This document shows, piece after piece, positions 44,562-54,800 of a DNA stretch of 64,000 bases (position 1 is the first letter of the stretch; every line of letters starts with the position of its first letter). The DNA lies in assembly GCF_022682305.1 (NCBI RefSeq), contig NZ_CP093528.1:3779501-3843500 (forward strand), in the 5' to 3' direction. The translations under genes were made by a program, and so were the position numbers. The notes under the pieces were generated by a model. That model worked only from the letters and a program-made list of their open reading frames with translations. It was not told where the DNA came from and made no database searches. The stretch is from Shinella zoogloeoides. GTDB taxonomy: Bacteria > Pseudomonadota > Alphaproteobacteria > Rhizobiales > Rhizobiaceae.

Positions 44562-45110
44562 TGCCATCGTTCCCGGGAAATCCGTCGCGGAGGGTTCCGT
44601 CTCGGCTCCCTCGCCGAGCGGGCGCTGCATGAAGACCGTGTCGAGCCAGCGGCCGTGCTTGAAGCCCGTCGCACTCATGCGGCCCGAATGCGCAAAGCCG
44701 GCCGCGCTGTGCACGGCGATGGAGGCGGGATGCGCCCCGCCGATCACCGCCACCATCTGGCGGAAGCCGCAATCCGTGCAGCGGCGAATGAGTTCGGCCA
44801 GCAATGCCTTGCCGATGCCCCTGCCGCGCGCCTCCGGCGCCAGATAGACCGAATCCTCCACGAGCCAGCGATAGGCCGGCCGCGTGCGGAAGGCCGAGGC
44901 ATAGGCATAGCCGAGGATGAGGCCGGTCTGCTCGACGGCGACGATATAAGGATAGCCCTTGCCGGTGATCGCCGTGAAGCGCGTCGCCATCTGGTCGAGC
45001 GTCGGCGGATCAACCTCGTAGCTCGCCACGCCGTTCAGCACGGATTCGCGGTAGATTTCGGTGAAGGCGGCGATGTCGCCGAGCGCGGCGGTGCGGATGA
45101 CGAAGCTCAT
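44559..45110 (-). CDS. GNAT acetyltransferase, phosphinothricin/methionine-sulfoximine type
   Basis: A 183-residue acetyltransferase similar in layout to Pat/MddA/YncA proteins: IRTAALGDIAAFTEIYRESVLNGVASYEVDPPT, then YAYASAFRTRPAYRWLVEDSVYLAPEARGRGIGKALLAELI with the acetyl-CoA loop, and AGFAHSGRMSATGFKHGRWLDTVFMQRPLG. The family acetylates methionine sulfoximine/sulfone or phosphinothricin. ATG 45110 gives the family N-terminus; an upstream start at 45188 is rejected. Confidence 0.9.
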   Translation of the reverse strand: MSFVIRTAALGDIAAFTEIYRESVLNGVASYEVDPPTLDQMATRFTAITGKGYPYIVAVEQTGLILGYAYASAFRTRPAYRWLVEDSVYLAPEARGRGIGKALLAELIRRCTDCGFRQMVAVIGGAHPASIAVHSAAGFAHSGRMSATGFKHGRWLDTVFMQRPLGEGAETEPSATDFPGTMA

Positions 45111-45188
45111 GGAAGCCTGCGTTTCTTGGAACGGTTCCGGTAAAGTGCGCAGCGTTTTGCGGCCGGAATTGCGTGAGCGCAAGCGCAA

Positions 45189-45217
45189 ACAGGGGATGGG
45201 GTTAACCCATCCCCTGT
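45189..45217 (-). terminator. terminator of pyc
   Basis: A 12-bp perfect stem ACAGGGGATGGG / CCCATCCCCTGT with a 5-nt loop. It lies 25 bp beyond the pyc stop on the minus strand and is followed by only TTTG, so termination may be incomplete, but no other signal is seen here. Confidence 0.75.
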
Positions 45218-45242
45218 CATGGAGGCTTTATCGAGGGCCGCT

Positions 45243-48200
45243 TCAGGCGCCGTAGACGATCAGCAGGTCCTTGGCGTCGATCTGGTCGCCGGCCCTGACG
45301 AGCACTTCCGAGATCATGCCGTCCTTCTCGGCATGCAGCGCCGTTTCCATCTTCATCGCCTCGATGGAGAGCAGCACGTCGCCGGCCTTGACCGGCTGGC
45401 CGGCCGCGACCGCGACGGTCGAGATGACGCCCGGCATCGGCGCGCCGAGATGGGCGGCGTTGCCGTTGTCGGCCTTGCGACGGATGGCGGAGGTGGCGGC
45501 GCGGTTGCGGTCCGGCACCTTGATGAGGCGCGACTGGCCGTTCAGTTCGAAGAACACCTTGACCATGCCCTGCGCATCCGGCTCGCTGGTCGCCTGATGC
45601 AGGATGACGAGCGACTTGCCGCGCTCGATTTCCGGCTGCAGTTCCTCGCCCGGCGCAAGGCCGTAGAAATAGGCGGGCGTCGGCAGCACGCTGACGGGGC
45701 CGTACATGTCGGCGGCCAGCGCATAGTCGGTAAAGACCTTCGGATACATGAGATAGGAGGCGAATTCGAAATCGTCGACCTTGCGCTCCAGCTTGTCCTC
45801 GATGGTTTTGCGCTCCGCATCGAGATCGGCCGCCGGCAGCAGCGAGCCGGGCACGGCGGTATAGGGCGCGTCGCCCTTCAGCGCCTTCTTCTGCAGGCCG
45901 GCCGGCCAGCCGCCCGGAGGCTGGCCCAGATCGCCGCGCAACATGGAGACGACGGAATCGGGGAAGGACACATCCTTAGCCGGATTCTCGACGTCGGCGA
46001 CGGTCAGTTCCTGGCTTACCATCATCAGCGCCATATCGCCGACCACCTTGGAGGACGGCGTCACCTTGACGATATCGCCGAACATCTGGTTGGCGTCGGC
46101 ATAGGCCTGGGCGACCTTGTGCCACTTGGTCTCAAGCCCGAGCGAACGGGCCTGTTCCTTGAGATTGGTGAACTGGCCGCCCGGCATTTCATGCAGGTAG
46201 ACTTCCGAAGCCGGCCCCTTGAGGTCGCTTTCGAAGGCGGCATACTGGAAGCGCACGGCCTCCCAGTAGAAGGAGATACGACGGATCCATTCGGGATCGA
46301 GACCCGGATCGCGCTCCGATCCCTTCAGCGCCTCGACGATGGAGCCGAGGCAAGGCTGGGACGTGTTGCCCGAAAGGGCATCCATGGCCGCATCCACCAC
46401 ATCCACGCCGGCATCGACGGCGGCAAGCACGGTCGCGGCCGCGATGCCCGACGTGTCATGCGTGTGGAAGTGGATCGGCAGGTCGGTGGCCTCGCGCAGC
46501 GCCTTGAACAGCACGCGGGCGGCGGCGGGCTTCAGAAGGCCCGCCATATCCTTCAGCGCGATCATATGCGCGCCGGCCTTTTCCAGCTCGGCGGCGAGGT
46601 CGGTGTAGTATTTGAGGTCGTATTTCGGGCGGGCCGAATTCAGGATATCGCCGGTATAGCAGATCGCCGCCTCGCAGATGCGGTTCTCCTCGGCGACGGC
46701 GTCCATCGAGACACGCATGTTGTCGACCCAGTTGAGGCAATCGAAGACGCGGAAGACATCGATGCCGCCCTTCGCCGCCTGCCGGACGAAATACTTCACG
46801 ACATTGTCGGGATAGTTCTTGTAGCCGACGCCGTTCGCCCCGCGCAGCAGCATCTGCAAGAGCAGGTTCGGCGCATCCTCGCGGATGCGGGCAAGACGCT
46901 CCCACGGGTCTTCCGTCAGGAAGCGCATGGAGACGTCGAAGGTCGCGCCGCCCCAGCATTCCAACGAGAAGAGCTGCGGCAGCGCCCGGGCATAGGTGCC
47001 GGCGACGCGGGCGATGTCATGCGTGCGCATGCGGGTCGCCAGCAGCGACTGGTGGCCGTCGCGCATGGTCGTGTCGGTGAGGAGCACGCGGCGTTCGGCG
47101 CGCAGCCATTCGCCGAATTTCTTCGGGCCGAGTTCGTCGAGCTTCTGCTTGGTGCCGGCAGGGATATCTCCGCCGATGAAGGGCACGACGGGCTTGGCCA
47201 CGTCTGCCGGCGGCTTCGGGCGGCCCTTGGCTTCCGGGTGGCCGTTGACGGTGACGTCGGCAAGGTAGGTGAGCAGCTTCGTCGCGCGGTCCTGGCGCTT
47301 GACCTGCTGGAACAGTTCCGGCGTCGTATCGATGAAACGGGTCGTGTAGCTGTTGTCGCGGAAGGCCTCGTGGCCGATGATCGCCTCGAGGAAGGTGAGG
47401 TTGGTGGCGACGCCGCGGATACGGAATTCGCGCAGCGCACGGTCCATGCGGTTGATGGCTTCCCCCGGCGTGCTGCCCGAGGCCGTGACCTTGACGAGCA
47501 GCGGGTCGTAATAGCGGGTGATATAGGCCCCGGTATAGGCCGTGCCGCCATCGAGACGGATGCCGAAGCCGGCCGCCGAGCGGTAGCCAGTGATGCGGCC
47601 ATAGTCCGGGATGAAGTTCTGTTCTGGGTCTTCCGTGGTAATGCGGCACTGGAGCGCATGACCGTTAAGGCGGATATCGGCCTGCTTGGGAACGCCCGAT
47701 TCCGGCGTGCCGATGGCCTCGCCGTCGAGGATGTGGATCTGCGCCTTGACGATATCGATGCCGGTCACGACTTCCGTGACGGTGTGCTCGACCTGGATGC
47801 GCGGATTCACCTCGATGAAGTAGAACTTGCCGCTGTCGACATCCATCAGATACTCGACCGTGCCGGCGCCGACATAGCTGGTCGCCTTGGCGATCTTCAG
47901 CGAATAGTCGGCAAGTTCCTGGCGCTGCGCTTCCGATAGGTAAGGCGCGGGCGCACGCTCGACGACCTTCTGGTTACGCCGCTGGATGGAGCAGTCGCGC
48001 TCGAAGAGATGCACGACATTGCCATGCGTATCGCCGAGGATCTGGCTTTCGACGTGGCGGGCGCGCTCGACGAGCTTTTCGAGATAGACCTCATCCTTGC
48101 CGAAGGCGGCCTTGGCCTCGCGCTTGGCTTCCGTCACCTCGCGGATCAGGTCCTTGGCATCGCGGATGGCGCGCATGCCGCGACCGCCGCCGCCCCAGGA

Positions 48201-48701
48201 GGCCTTGAGCATGACGGGATAGCCGATCTCGGCGGCGAGACGGTGGATTTCCGCTTCGTCATCCGGCAGCGGATCGGTGGCGGGCACGACCGGCACGCCG
48301 ACGGAGATGGCGAGATTGCGCGCGGCGACCTTGTTGCCGAGCTGGCGCATGGTGGCCGGGCGCGGGCCGATGAAGATGATGCCGGCGGCATCGCAGGCAT
48401 CGACGAATTCCGGGCTCTCCGAAAGCAGGCCGTAGCCGGGATGGATCGCATCCGCGCCGGAAAGCTTGGCGACGCGGATCACCTCCTCGATCGAAAGATA
48501 GCTCTCGATGGGACCGAGATCGCGCGTCAGATGCGGGCCGCGACCGATCTGGTAACTCTCGTCCGCCTTGAAGCGGTGCAGCGCCAGTTTGTCCTCTTCC
48601 GCCCATATCGCAACTGTTTTCAAGCCGAGTTCATTGGCCGCGCGGAACACGCGGATGGCGATTTCGGAACGGTTGGCGACAAGAATCTTGGAAATGGGCA
48701 A
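45243..48701 (-). CDS. pyc: pyruvate carboxylase
   Basis: A 1,152-residue multifunctional enzyme replenishing oxaloacetate, close in sequence and length to the well-studied Rhizobium etli enzyme (1,154 residues). In order: biotin carboxylase (about 1-460; ASWGGGGRGM, FIEVNPRIQVEHTVTE), carboxyltransferase (about 530-830; LLTDTTMRDGHQSLLATRM, HFHTHDTSG), allosteric/tetramerisation part, and biotin carrier domain with the biotinyl Lys in SIEAMKME at residue 1117. The start is TTG 48701, which gives the conserved (M)PISKILVANRSEIAIRVF N-terminus and has GAGGAG 6 bases upstream. Confidence 0.97.
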   Translation of the reverse strand: MPISKILVANRSEIAIRVFRAANELGLKTVAIWAEEDKLALHRFKADESYQIGRGPHLTRDLGPIESYLSIEEVIRVAKLSGADAIHPGYGLLSESPEFVDACDAAGIIFIGPRPATMRQLGNKVAARNLAISVGVPVVPATDPLPDDEAEIHRLAAEIGYPVMLKASWGGGGRGMRAIRDAKDLIREVTEAKREAKAAFGKDEVYLEKLVERARHVESQILGDTHGNVVHLFERDCSIQRRNQKVVERAPAPYLSEAQRQELADYSLKIAKATSYVGAGTVEYLMDVDSGKFYFIEVNPRIQVEHTVTEVVTGIDIVKAQIHILDGEAIGTPESGVPKQADIRLNGHALQCRITTEDPEQNFIPDYGRITGYRSAAGFGIRLDGGTAYTGAYITRYYDPLLVKVTASGSTPGEAINRMDRALREFRIRGVATNLTFLEAIIGHEAFRDNSYTTRFIDTTPELFQQVKRQDRATKLLTYLADVTVNGHPEAKGRPKPPADVAKPVVPFIGGDIPAGTKQKLDELGPKKFGEWLRAERRVLLTDTTMRDGHQSLLATRMRTHDIARVAGTYARALPQLFSLECWGGATFDVSMRFLTEDPWERLARIREDAPNLLLQMLLRGANGVGYKNYPDNVVKYFVRQAAKGGIDVFRVFDCLNWVDNMRVSMDAVAEENRICEAAICYTGDILNSARPKYDLKYYTDLAAELEKAGAHMIALKDMAGLLKPAAARVLFKALREATDLPIHFHTHDTSGIAAATVLAAVDAGVDVVDAAMDALSGNTSQPCLGSIVEALKGSERDPGLDPEWIRRISFYWEAVRFQYAAFESDLKGPASEVYLHEMPGGQFTNLKEQARSLGLETKWHKVAQAYADANQMFGDIVKVTPSSKVVGDMALMMVSQELTVADVENPAKDVSFPDSVVSMLRGDLGQPPGGWPAGLQKKALKGDAPYTAVPGSLLPAADLDAERKTIEDKLERKVDDFEFASYLMYPKVFTDYALAADMYGPVSVLPTPAYFYGLAPGEELQPEIERGKSLVILHQATSEPDAQGMVKVFFELNGQSRLIKVPDRNRAATSAIRRKADNGNAAHLGAPMPGVISTVAVAAGQPVKAGDVLLSIEAMKMETALHAEKDGMISEVLVRAGDQIDAKDLLIVYGA

Positions 48702-48922
48702 GTCGGACTCCTCAATGACCTGGATGGGGGACCTTCGAGCGGGAAATGCTGCACCCGCGAAGAGAATTATTAGCGGGTAATTTCCAAAGTGCAATTTTAT
48801 CGTCGCCATGGAACAAAAGATTTGCGCCGCCGGAAATAATCCCGACGGCGACCGGGACATTGCCCCATAGATAAATCTTTTAGAAACAGACGGTTATGCC
48901 GGATTCATGCGGCACCGCCCCG

Positions 48923-49663
48923 CTACGAGACCAGCCCCAGGCGGAAGGCGATGGCGATGGCGTGGTGCCGGTTGCGGGCGCCGAGCTTTTCCTGGATGCC
49001 GTTCATGTACCAGTCGACCGTATGGTTCGAGATGCCGAGGACGCGCCCGATATCGTGCGAGGTCATGCCCTGGGCGAGCAGCGCCAGCGCCTCCATCTCG
49101 CGCCGCGTCAACTCGACGTCGACGATCGCCGAAAGCCGCTCGGCCTCCTGCGGGTCGGCTGCGTGAAGGAGCTTCCAGTAGAGCCGGCGGGCGATGCTGT
49201 CGAACAGCGCCATCTCCGCGGTCTCCAGCTCCACCGGCCTGCCGCCGATGCTGAGGCTGCCGAGAAGGCCGCGCCGACCATGGACCGGAAACAGATAGCC
49301 ATCCTCCAGCCCGTTCTGCCGCGCATCGACCATCATGCGCTCCATGCGCTTGCGATGCGGGCTGGCCCGGAACGCGCCGAGCGTGTCGCGCCAGCGGAAA
49401 CCCACCTGGGCATGGCCGAGATAGCGCACGGTCGGATCGACCTGCATATAGCTTCTGCGCAGATAGGTCTCCGGCCAGCCTTCCGGCCAGCGTCCTGCCA
49501 GCAGCAGGCTCAGCACGCTTTCCACCGGTCTCGGCGACTGGTTAAGCCAATAATACTCGAAGCCGTAGAGTGTAATGAGACGCTCGAATTCGGCAGTCGT
49601 CTCCTCCCTACCACGCAACTCGTCGATCAGTGCAAGGAACTGCACCAGCAAGTTGATCTTCAT
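48923..49663 (-). CDS. expR: LuxR-family quorum-sensing regulator, ExpR-like
   Basis: A 246-residue LuxR solo. The N-terminal autoinducer-binding domain (about 1-170) keeps the acyl-homoserine-lactone pocket pattern (W63, the Y72-to-P77 stretch SYMQVDPTV with D76-P77, W91). The C-terminal HTH is LTRREMEALALLAQGMTSHDIGRVLGISNHTVDWYMNGIQEKLGARNRHHAIA. No luxI is in the window. The pyc-luxR-ndvA order matches the S. meliloti expR locus, where the gene is disrupted by an insertion sequence in common laboratory strains; here it is intact. In that species ExpR with long-chain AHLs controls exopolysaccharide and motility. Confidence 0.88.
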   Translation of the reverse strand: MKINLLVQFLALIDELRGREETTAEFERLITLYGFEYYWLNQSPRPVESVLSLLLAGRWPEGWPETYLRRSYMQVDPTVRYLGHAQVGFRWRDTLGAFRASPHRKRMERMMVDARQNGLEDGYLFPVHGRRGLLGSLSIGGRPVELETAEMALFDSIARRLYWKLLHAADPQEAERLSAIVDVELTRREMEALALLAQGMTSHDIGRVLGISNHTVDWYMNGIQEKLGARNRHHAIAIAFRLGLVS

Positions 49664-49965
49664 ATTCCCCGCGCTTGACTAGCTTTGCATAACCAACTGA
49701 TAAAGCTGAATCAGGCCGACAACCGGCCCAAGCGCCCCTCTGATATCCCCGCTGAACAATTGGCAGGATCGGAAGGTGAAAATCAATCGCTTTGCGTGCA
49801 TAGCTGACCTGAAATTGCACAATCACGCAAGATTTCAGGCGCGTTATCAAATTTGCTTGACTGCGAAGAACTTTTGCCGCTTCCGCTGGTTAATACCTTC
49901 AGCCAAGGGACTGAAGGTGCCAACGTTGCACCGCACAACAGCTATTGCCGGAAAGGCTCCATTCC
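49664..49965. other. 302-bp divergent intergenic region of expR and ndvA
   Basis: No gene is visible. The region is richer in A/T than its surroundings and must hold both promoters. Close to ndvA there is a perfect inverted repeat (listed separately). Near expR an AGCTTT ... AAAGCT pair (starting at about 49680) spans 27 bp and might be an operator. I could not name a -35/-10 pair with confidence. Confidence 0.6.
49895..49918 (+). promoter_or_regulatory. inverted repeat in the ndvA upstream region
   Basis: ACCTTCAG-N8-CTGAAGGT, two perfect 8-bp arms, ends 47 bp before the ndvA start. It could be an RNA hairpin in the leader or an operator. There is no T-run after it, so it is not a terminator. 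Confidence 0.5.
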
Positions 49966-51723
49966 GTGTCTTTGTTTCAGGTCTATGCCAGGGCCCTCAG
50001 CTATCTTGGCATCTACAAGCTCCGGGTCGGGCTGGTGGTTGCCGCCAATATCGTTCTTGCCGTGATCACCATTGCCGAACCCATCCTGTTCGGCCGCATC
50101 ATCGATGCCATTTCCACCAAGAGCGACGTCACGCCGATCCTCCTGATGTGGGCCGGCTTCGGTCTCTTCAACACCGTCGCCTATGTGCTCGTCGCGCGTG
50201 AGGCCGACCGGCTGGCCCATGGCCGCCGCGCCAGCCTCCTGACGGAAGCCTTCGGCCGCATCATCTCCATGCCGCTCGCCTGGCACAGCCAGCGCGGCAC
50301 CTCCAACGCGCTGCACACGCTGCTGCGCGCCTGCGAGACGCTGTTCAGCCTGTGGCTGGAATTCATGCGCACGCATCTCGCCACCGCCGTGGCGCTCACC
50401 CTGCTCATCCCGACCGCCTTCTCGATGGACTACCGCCTGTCGCTGGTGCTGATGGTGCTCGGCGCGCTCTATGTCGTCATCGGCAAGGTGGTGATGAACC
50501 GCACACGCGAGGGACAGGCCTCGGTGGAGAACCATTACCACACCGTCTTCTCCCATGTGTCGGACTCGATCAGCAACGTCTCCGTGGTGCACAGCTACAA
50601 CCGCATCGAGGCGGAGACGCGCGAACTGAAGCAGTTCGCCGAGCGGCTGATCAACGCGCAGTTCCCGGTACTCGACTGGTGGGCGCTCGCCAGCGCCCTC
50701 AACCGCATCGCCTCGACCATCTCGATGATGACGATCCTCGTCATCGGCACGGTGCTCGTCCAGCGGGGCGAAATCCGCGTCGGCGACGTCATCGCCTTCA
50801 TCGGCTTCGCCGGCCTGCTCATCGGCCGCCTCGACCAGATGAAGGCCTTCGCCACGCAGATCTTCGAGGCGCGCGCCAAGCTGGAGGACTTCTTCACGCT
50901 GGAAGACGCCGTGAAGGAACGCGAGGAACCGACCGGCGCGGGCGAGCTCGGCGACGTGAAGGGCAAGGTCGAATACCGCAATGTCAGCTTCGACTTCGCC
51001 AATGCCACGCAGGGCGTGCGCGACGTTTCCTTCACGGTGGAAGCCGGCCAGACCGTCGCTATCGTCGGCCCGACGGGCGCCGGCAAGACGACGCTCGTCA
51101 ACCTGCTCCAGCGCGTCTACGAGCCGCAATCCGGCCAGATCTTCATCGACGGCGTGGATATAGGGACGGTGACGCGCAGGTCGCTGCGCCACTCCATCGC
51201 CACCGTGTTCCAGGACGCGGGCCTGCTCAACCGCTCGATCTCCGACAATATCCGCCTCGGCCGCGAGGGCGCGAGCCAGGAGGAAATCGAGGCGGCGGCA
51301 GAAGCCGCGGCGGCGAACGACTTCATCGTCTCGCGCCAGAACGGCTACGAGACCCATGTCGGCGAGCGCGGCAATCGGCTTTCGGGCGGCGAGCGCCAGC
51401 GCATCGCCATCGCCCGCGCCATCCTGAAGAACGCACCGATCCTCGTGCTCGACGAGGCGACCAGCGCGCTCGACGTGGAGACGGAAGCCCGCGTGAAGAC
51501 GGCCATCGACTCGCTGCGCCGGGGCCGCACGACCTTCATCATCGCGCACCGCCTGTCGACGGTCCGCGAGGCCGATCTCGTCGTCTTCATGGATCACGGT
51601 CAGGTCGCGGAGATGGGCACCTTCAACGATCTCAGCCAGAGCAACGGCCGCTTCGCCGCGCTGCTGCGCGCCAGCGGCATCCTGACCGACGACGACGTGC
51701 GCAAGAGCCACACGGCGGCCTGA
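49966..51723 (+). CDS. ndvA: cyclic beta-1,2-glucan ABC exporter NdvA
   Basis: A 585-residue half-transporter that moves cyclic beta-1,2-glucan to the periplasm. The membrane domain (about 20-300, six helices) contains WHSQRGTSNALHTLLRACETLFSLWLEFMR. The ATPase domain has Walker A GPTGAGKTT (about 368), Q-loop VFQDAGLL, signature LSGGERQR (about 472), Walker B ILVLDEAT and the switch region IAHRLSTV. The sequence agrees closely with S. meliloti NdvA/Agrobacterium ChvA as I recall them. GTG 49966 gives the known MSLFQVYARAL start and has GGAAAGG upstream. Confidence 0.97.
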   Translation: MSLFQVYARALSYLGIYKLRVGLVVAANIVLAVITIAEPILFGRIIDAISTKSDVTPILLMWAGFGLFNTVAYVLVAREADRLAHGRRASLLTEAFGRIISMPLAWHSQRGTSNALHTLLRACETLFSLWLEFMRTHLATAVALTLLIPTAFSMDYRLSLVLMVLGALYVVIGKVVMNRTREGQASVENHYHTVFSHVSDSISNVSVVHSYNRIEAETRELKQFAERLINAQFPVLDWWALASALNRIASTISMMTILVIGTVLVQRGEIRVGDVIAFIGFAGLLIGRLDQMKAFATQIFEARAKLEDFFTLEDAVKEREEPTGAGELGDVKGKVEYRNVSFDFANATQGVRDVSFTVEAGQTVAIVGPTGAGKTTLVNLLQRVYEPQSGQIFIDGVDIGTVTRRSLRHSIATVFQDAGLLNRSISDNIRLGREGASQEEIEAAAEAAAANDFIVSRQNGYETHVGERGNRLSGGERQRIAIARAILKNAPILVLDEATSALDVETEARVKTAIDSLRRGRTTFIIAHRLSTVREADLVVFMDHGQVAEMGTFNDLSQSNGRFAALLRASGILTDDDVRKSHTAA

Positions 51724-51743
51724 TCGATACATCAGCGAAATGC

Positions 51744-51775
51744 AAAACGGCGGGGCCTGAAGCCCCGCCGTTTTT
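51744..51775. terminator. bidirectional terminator between ndvA and ndvB
   Basis: Stem AAAACGGCGGGGC / GCCCCGCCGTTTT with a CTGAA loop. It is T-rich on both strands after the stem, so it can serve ndvA on the plus strand and the convergent ndvB on the minus strand. Confidence 0.92.
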
Positions 51776-51811
51776 ATTTCATCCGTTCCATGACGTTCCG
51801 GCCTACCCGCC

Positions 51812-54800
51812 TCAGAGCGGGTAGCCCTTGTCCAGGGCATCGAGAGCGACGCCGTTGATCGTCGCCTGCCATCCGCCTTCGTCCGCGCGGTCGACACGGA
51901 TGGAGAGTTTCTTGCCGTCGATGACCAGCGTCGCGCTGTAGCCATTCCACGCCGCCGGAAGCACCGGCGCGACGAAGAGGCGGCCGCCTTCCTTGCGGAT
52001 GCCGAGAATGCCCTCGACCGCCGCGCGGTAAAGCCAGCCGGCCGAGCCCGTATACCAGGTCCAGCCGCCGCGGCCCGTGCGCTCGCCTTCGCCATAGACG
52101 TCGGCGGCGACCACATAGGGTTCCACGCGGTAGCGCTCGGCCGCGTCCGCATCGAGCGCGTGCTTGACGGGATTCAGCAGGTCGAGGCAGGCGAAGGCAT
52201 CGTCGCCCCTGCCCTGCCGCGCCAGCGCCAGCACGACCCAGGTTGCGGCATGGGTATACTGGCCGCCATTCTCACGCACACCCGGAGGATAAGCCTTGAT
52301 ATAGCCCGGCTCCTGCGGGGTTTCGGAAAGCGGCGGGGTGAACAGGCGGATGATGCCGTTCTCCCGGTCGACAAGCTCGGCCATGACGGCGTTCATCGCC
52401 TGACGCGAGCGATCCGCATCGCCTTCGCCGGACAGCACGCTCCAGCTCTGCGCGATGGAATCGATGCGGCATTCGTCGCTTGTCGCCGAGCCGAGCGGCG
52501 TTCCGTCGTCATAATAGCCGCGACGGTAATAGCCGCCGTCCCAGCCCGCCGTTTCCAGCGATTCCTTGAGGCGGCCGAGATGGCCTTCCCACGCGTCGGC
52601 GCGAACATGATCGCCATGCGCGCGGGCGAGCGGGATGAAGCCGCGCAGCGTGCCGGCAAGGAACCAGCCGAGCCAGACGCTGGTGCCGCGGCCGGCTTCG
52701 CCGACCCGGTTCATACCGTCGTTCCAGTCGCCGCCGAGCATGAGCGGCAGGCCGTTCTCGCCGGTGCGCTTCAGGGCAAGATCGAGAGCACGGGCGCAAT
52801 GCTCGTAGAGCGGCGCTTCCTCGCCCGAACGGTTGGGCCTGTAGAAGGAATCGTGCTGGCCCTCGGCAAGCGCCGGACCTTCGATGAAGGCAAGCGTCTC
52901 ATCGAGCACGGCGCGGTCGCCGGTCACACGGCAATAATATTCCACCGCATAAGCGAGCCACACCACATCATCCGAGATCATCGTGCGCACGCCGGCGCCG
53001 GTATCCGGCAGCCACCAGTGCTGCACGTCACCCTCGACGAACTGGCGCGCGGCCGCATTGAGGATCTGCTTGCGGGCAAGCTCCGGGTGATGCAGCAGGA
53101 AGGCCAGCGTGTCCTGCAACTGGTCGCGGAAGCCATAGGCCCCGCTTGCCTGATAGAAGGCGGTGCGGGCCATGATGCGGCAGCCGAGCGCCTGATAGGG
53201 CAGCCAGTCGTTGACCATGCGGTCGAGCGCCGCATCCGGCGTCTTGACCTGCAGCGTGCCGGTAAAGCCCTCCCAGAAGGTGCGCACCGACGCCATGACC
53301 GTATCGAAATCGGCCGTGCGGGCCTTGTCGGCCAGCGCGCGGGCGCTGTCCGCATCGGCGGTGTCGCCGAGCACGAAGAGCAGTTCGCGCTTCTCGCCCG
53401 GCTTCAGCGTGATATCGACGGCAAGCGCCGCACAGGGATCGCCGATGCCGTCGGCATTGCCGGGCAGCGGTTCGCCCGTGGCGACGGCGACCGGCAGGAC
53501 GATATCGCCGATGCGGCCGATGAAATCGCGGCGTCTAGCGGTAAAGCCCGTCAGCGGCGTATCGACGGCGAAGAAGCTGGTCCGGCCGGCGAAATCGAGG
53601 CTGTAGGGATTGGCGGCGAAGAGCGCACCGCTCTCCTCGTCCTGACTGGTCAGCACGAAGGGCGCCGTTTTAGAGGGATTGTTGCCGAGGACCCATTCGA
53701 CATAGCCGTAGACGGAGAGGCTGCGTTCCGTGTCGCCGGTGTTCTTCACGACGAGGCGCGAATATTTGACCGGGTCTTCCGGGTCGACCGTCTGCACCAG
53801 ATCGAGCTCGATCCCGTCCTCCCAGCTTCGGAAGGCGGTGTAGCCGAGGCCATGCCAGGTCTCGAACTTGACCGATGGCTTGCGCGACAGCGCCGCGAAC
53901 GGCGTCATGACCGTGCCGCGCTCGCGATCGCGCACATAGAAGGCCTCGCCCGGACGGTTGACGACCGGATCGTTGGTCCAGGGCGTGAGCTGGAAGTCGC
54001 GCGAATTGCGGCTCCAGGTGAAGCCCGCACCTTCCGCCGAGACGTGGAAGCCGAATTCGCGGTTGGCGATGACGTTGATCCACGGCTGGGGCGTCGCCTC
54101 GCCGCCGCGCAGGCGCACGGCATATTCGCGGCGGTCGGCATTGAAGCCGCCAAAACCGTTCCAGAAGGTCAGGCCCTCGCCGTCGATGGCGACGGGTTCG
54201 GCAACGGGTGCCGGCAGCTTGGCCACCGGCGTTTCCGCCTTGACCTCGTCCTCGCCGCGCGGCGTCGAATAGAGCGAGGCCGTGCGGGCGATCTGGTCGG
54301 CAAGCGAACCGTTACGCGCGTGGAAGACCGCGCGGGCGGTCGCCAGCAGCGCCTGCCAGGTGGAGGTATCCATCAGGTCGCGGCGCACCGTGAAGACATG
54401 CTGGCGCACGCCGTCCGACTGTCCGCGCATGCGCAGGTTCTCGCACAGATAATCGAGCGTGTGCTGCATGTCCTGCGCATAGGACGCCGCACGCTCGTTG
54501 AGAATGACGAGATCGGCGGTGACGCCGCGATGACGCAGATATTCCTGCGCGCGCAGCGCCTCGCGGGCGACATCGAGGTCGATTTCATCGTTGATGCGCA
54601 AAACGAAGATCGGGAAATCGCCCGAGATCGCCAGCGGCCAAAGCGCCGACTGGGCGGCAAGGCCGGTCTCGATCGTGCCGGTATCGGCCCGCAGATGCAT
54701 GTCCGGATAGGTGAGGTAGCGGCCGAGCATCTGGAAGCTCGCCGCCTCCTGCGAGGTGACGCCGACATGGCGCATATGCACCTGCGAGCGCGTCCAGGCA

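Noticed and set aside
41827..44772. Long minus-strand open frame opposite acnA
   Set aside because: Shadow of acnA; the product is an Arg/Asp/Gly/Val-rich sequence with no family pattern.
45219..47939. Long plus-strand open frame opposite pyc
   Set aside because: Shadow of pyc for the same reason; no ribosome-binding site or domain.
48702..49965. A luxI-type synthase partner for the LuxR regulator
   Set aside because: No open frame with autoinducer synthase motifs lies on either side; the regulator is a solo here.
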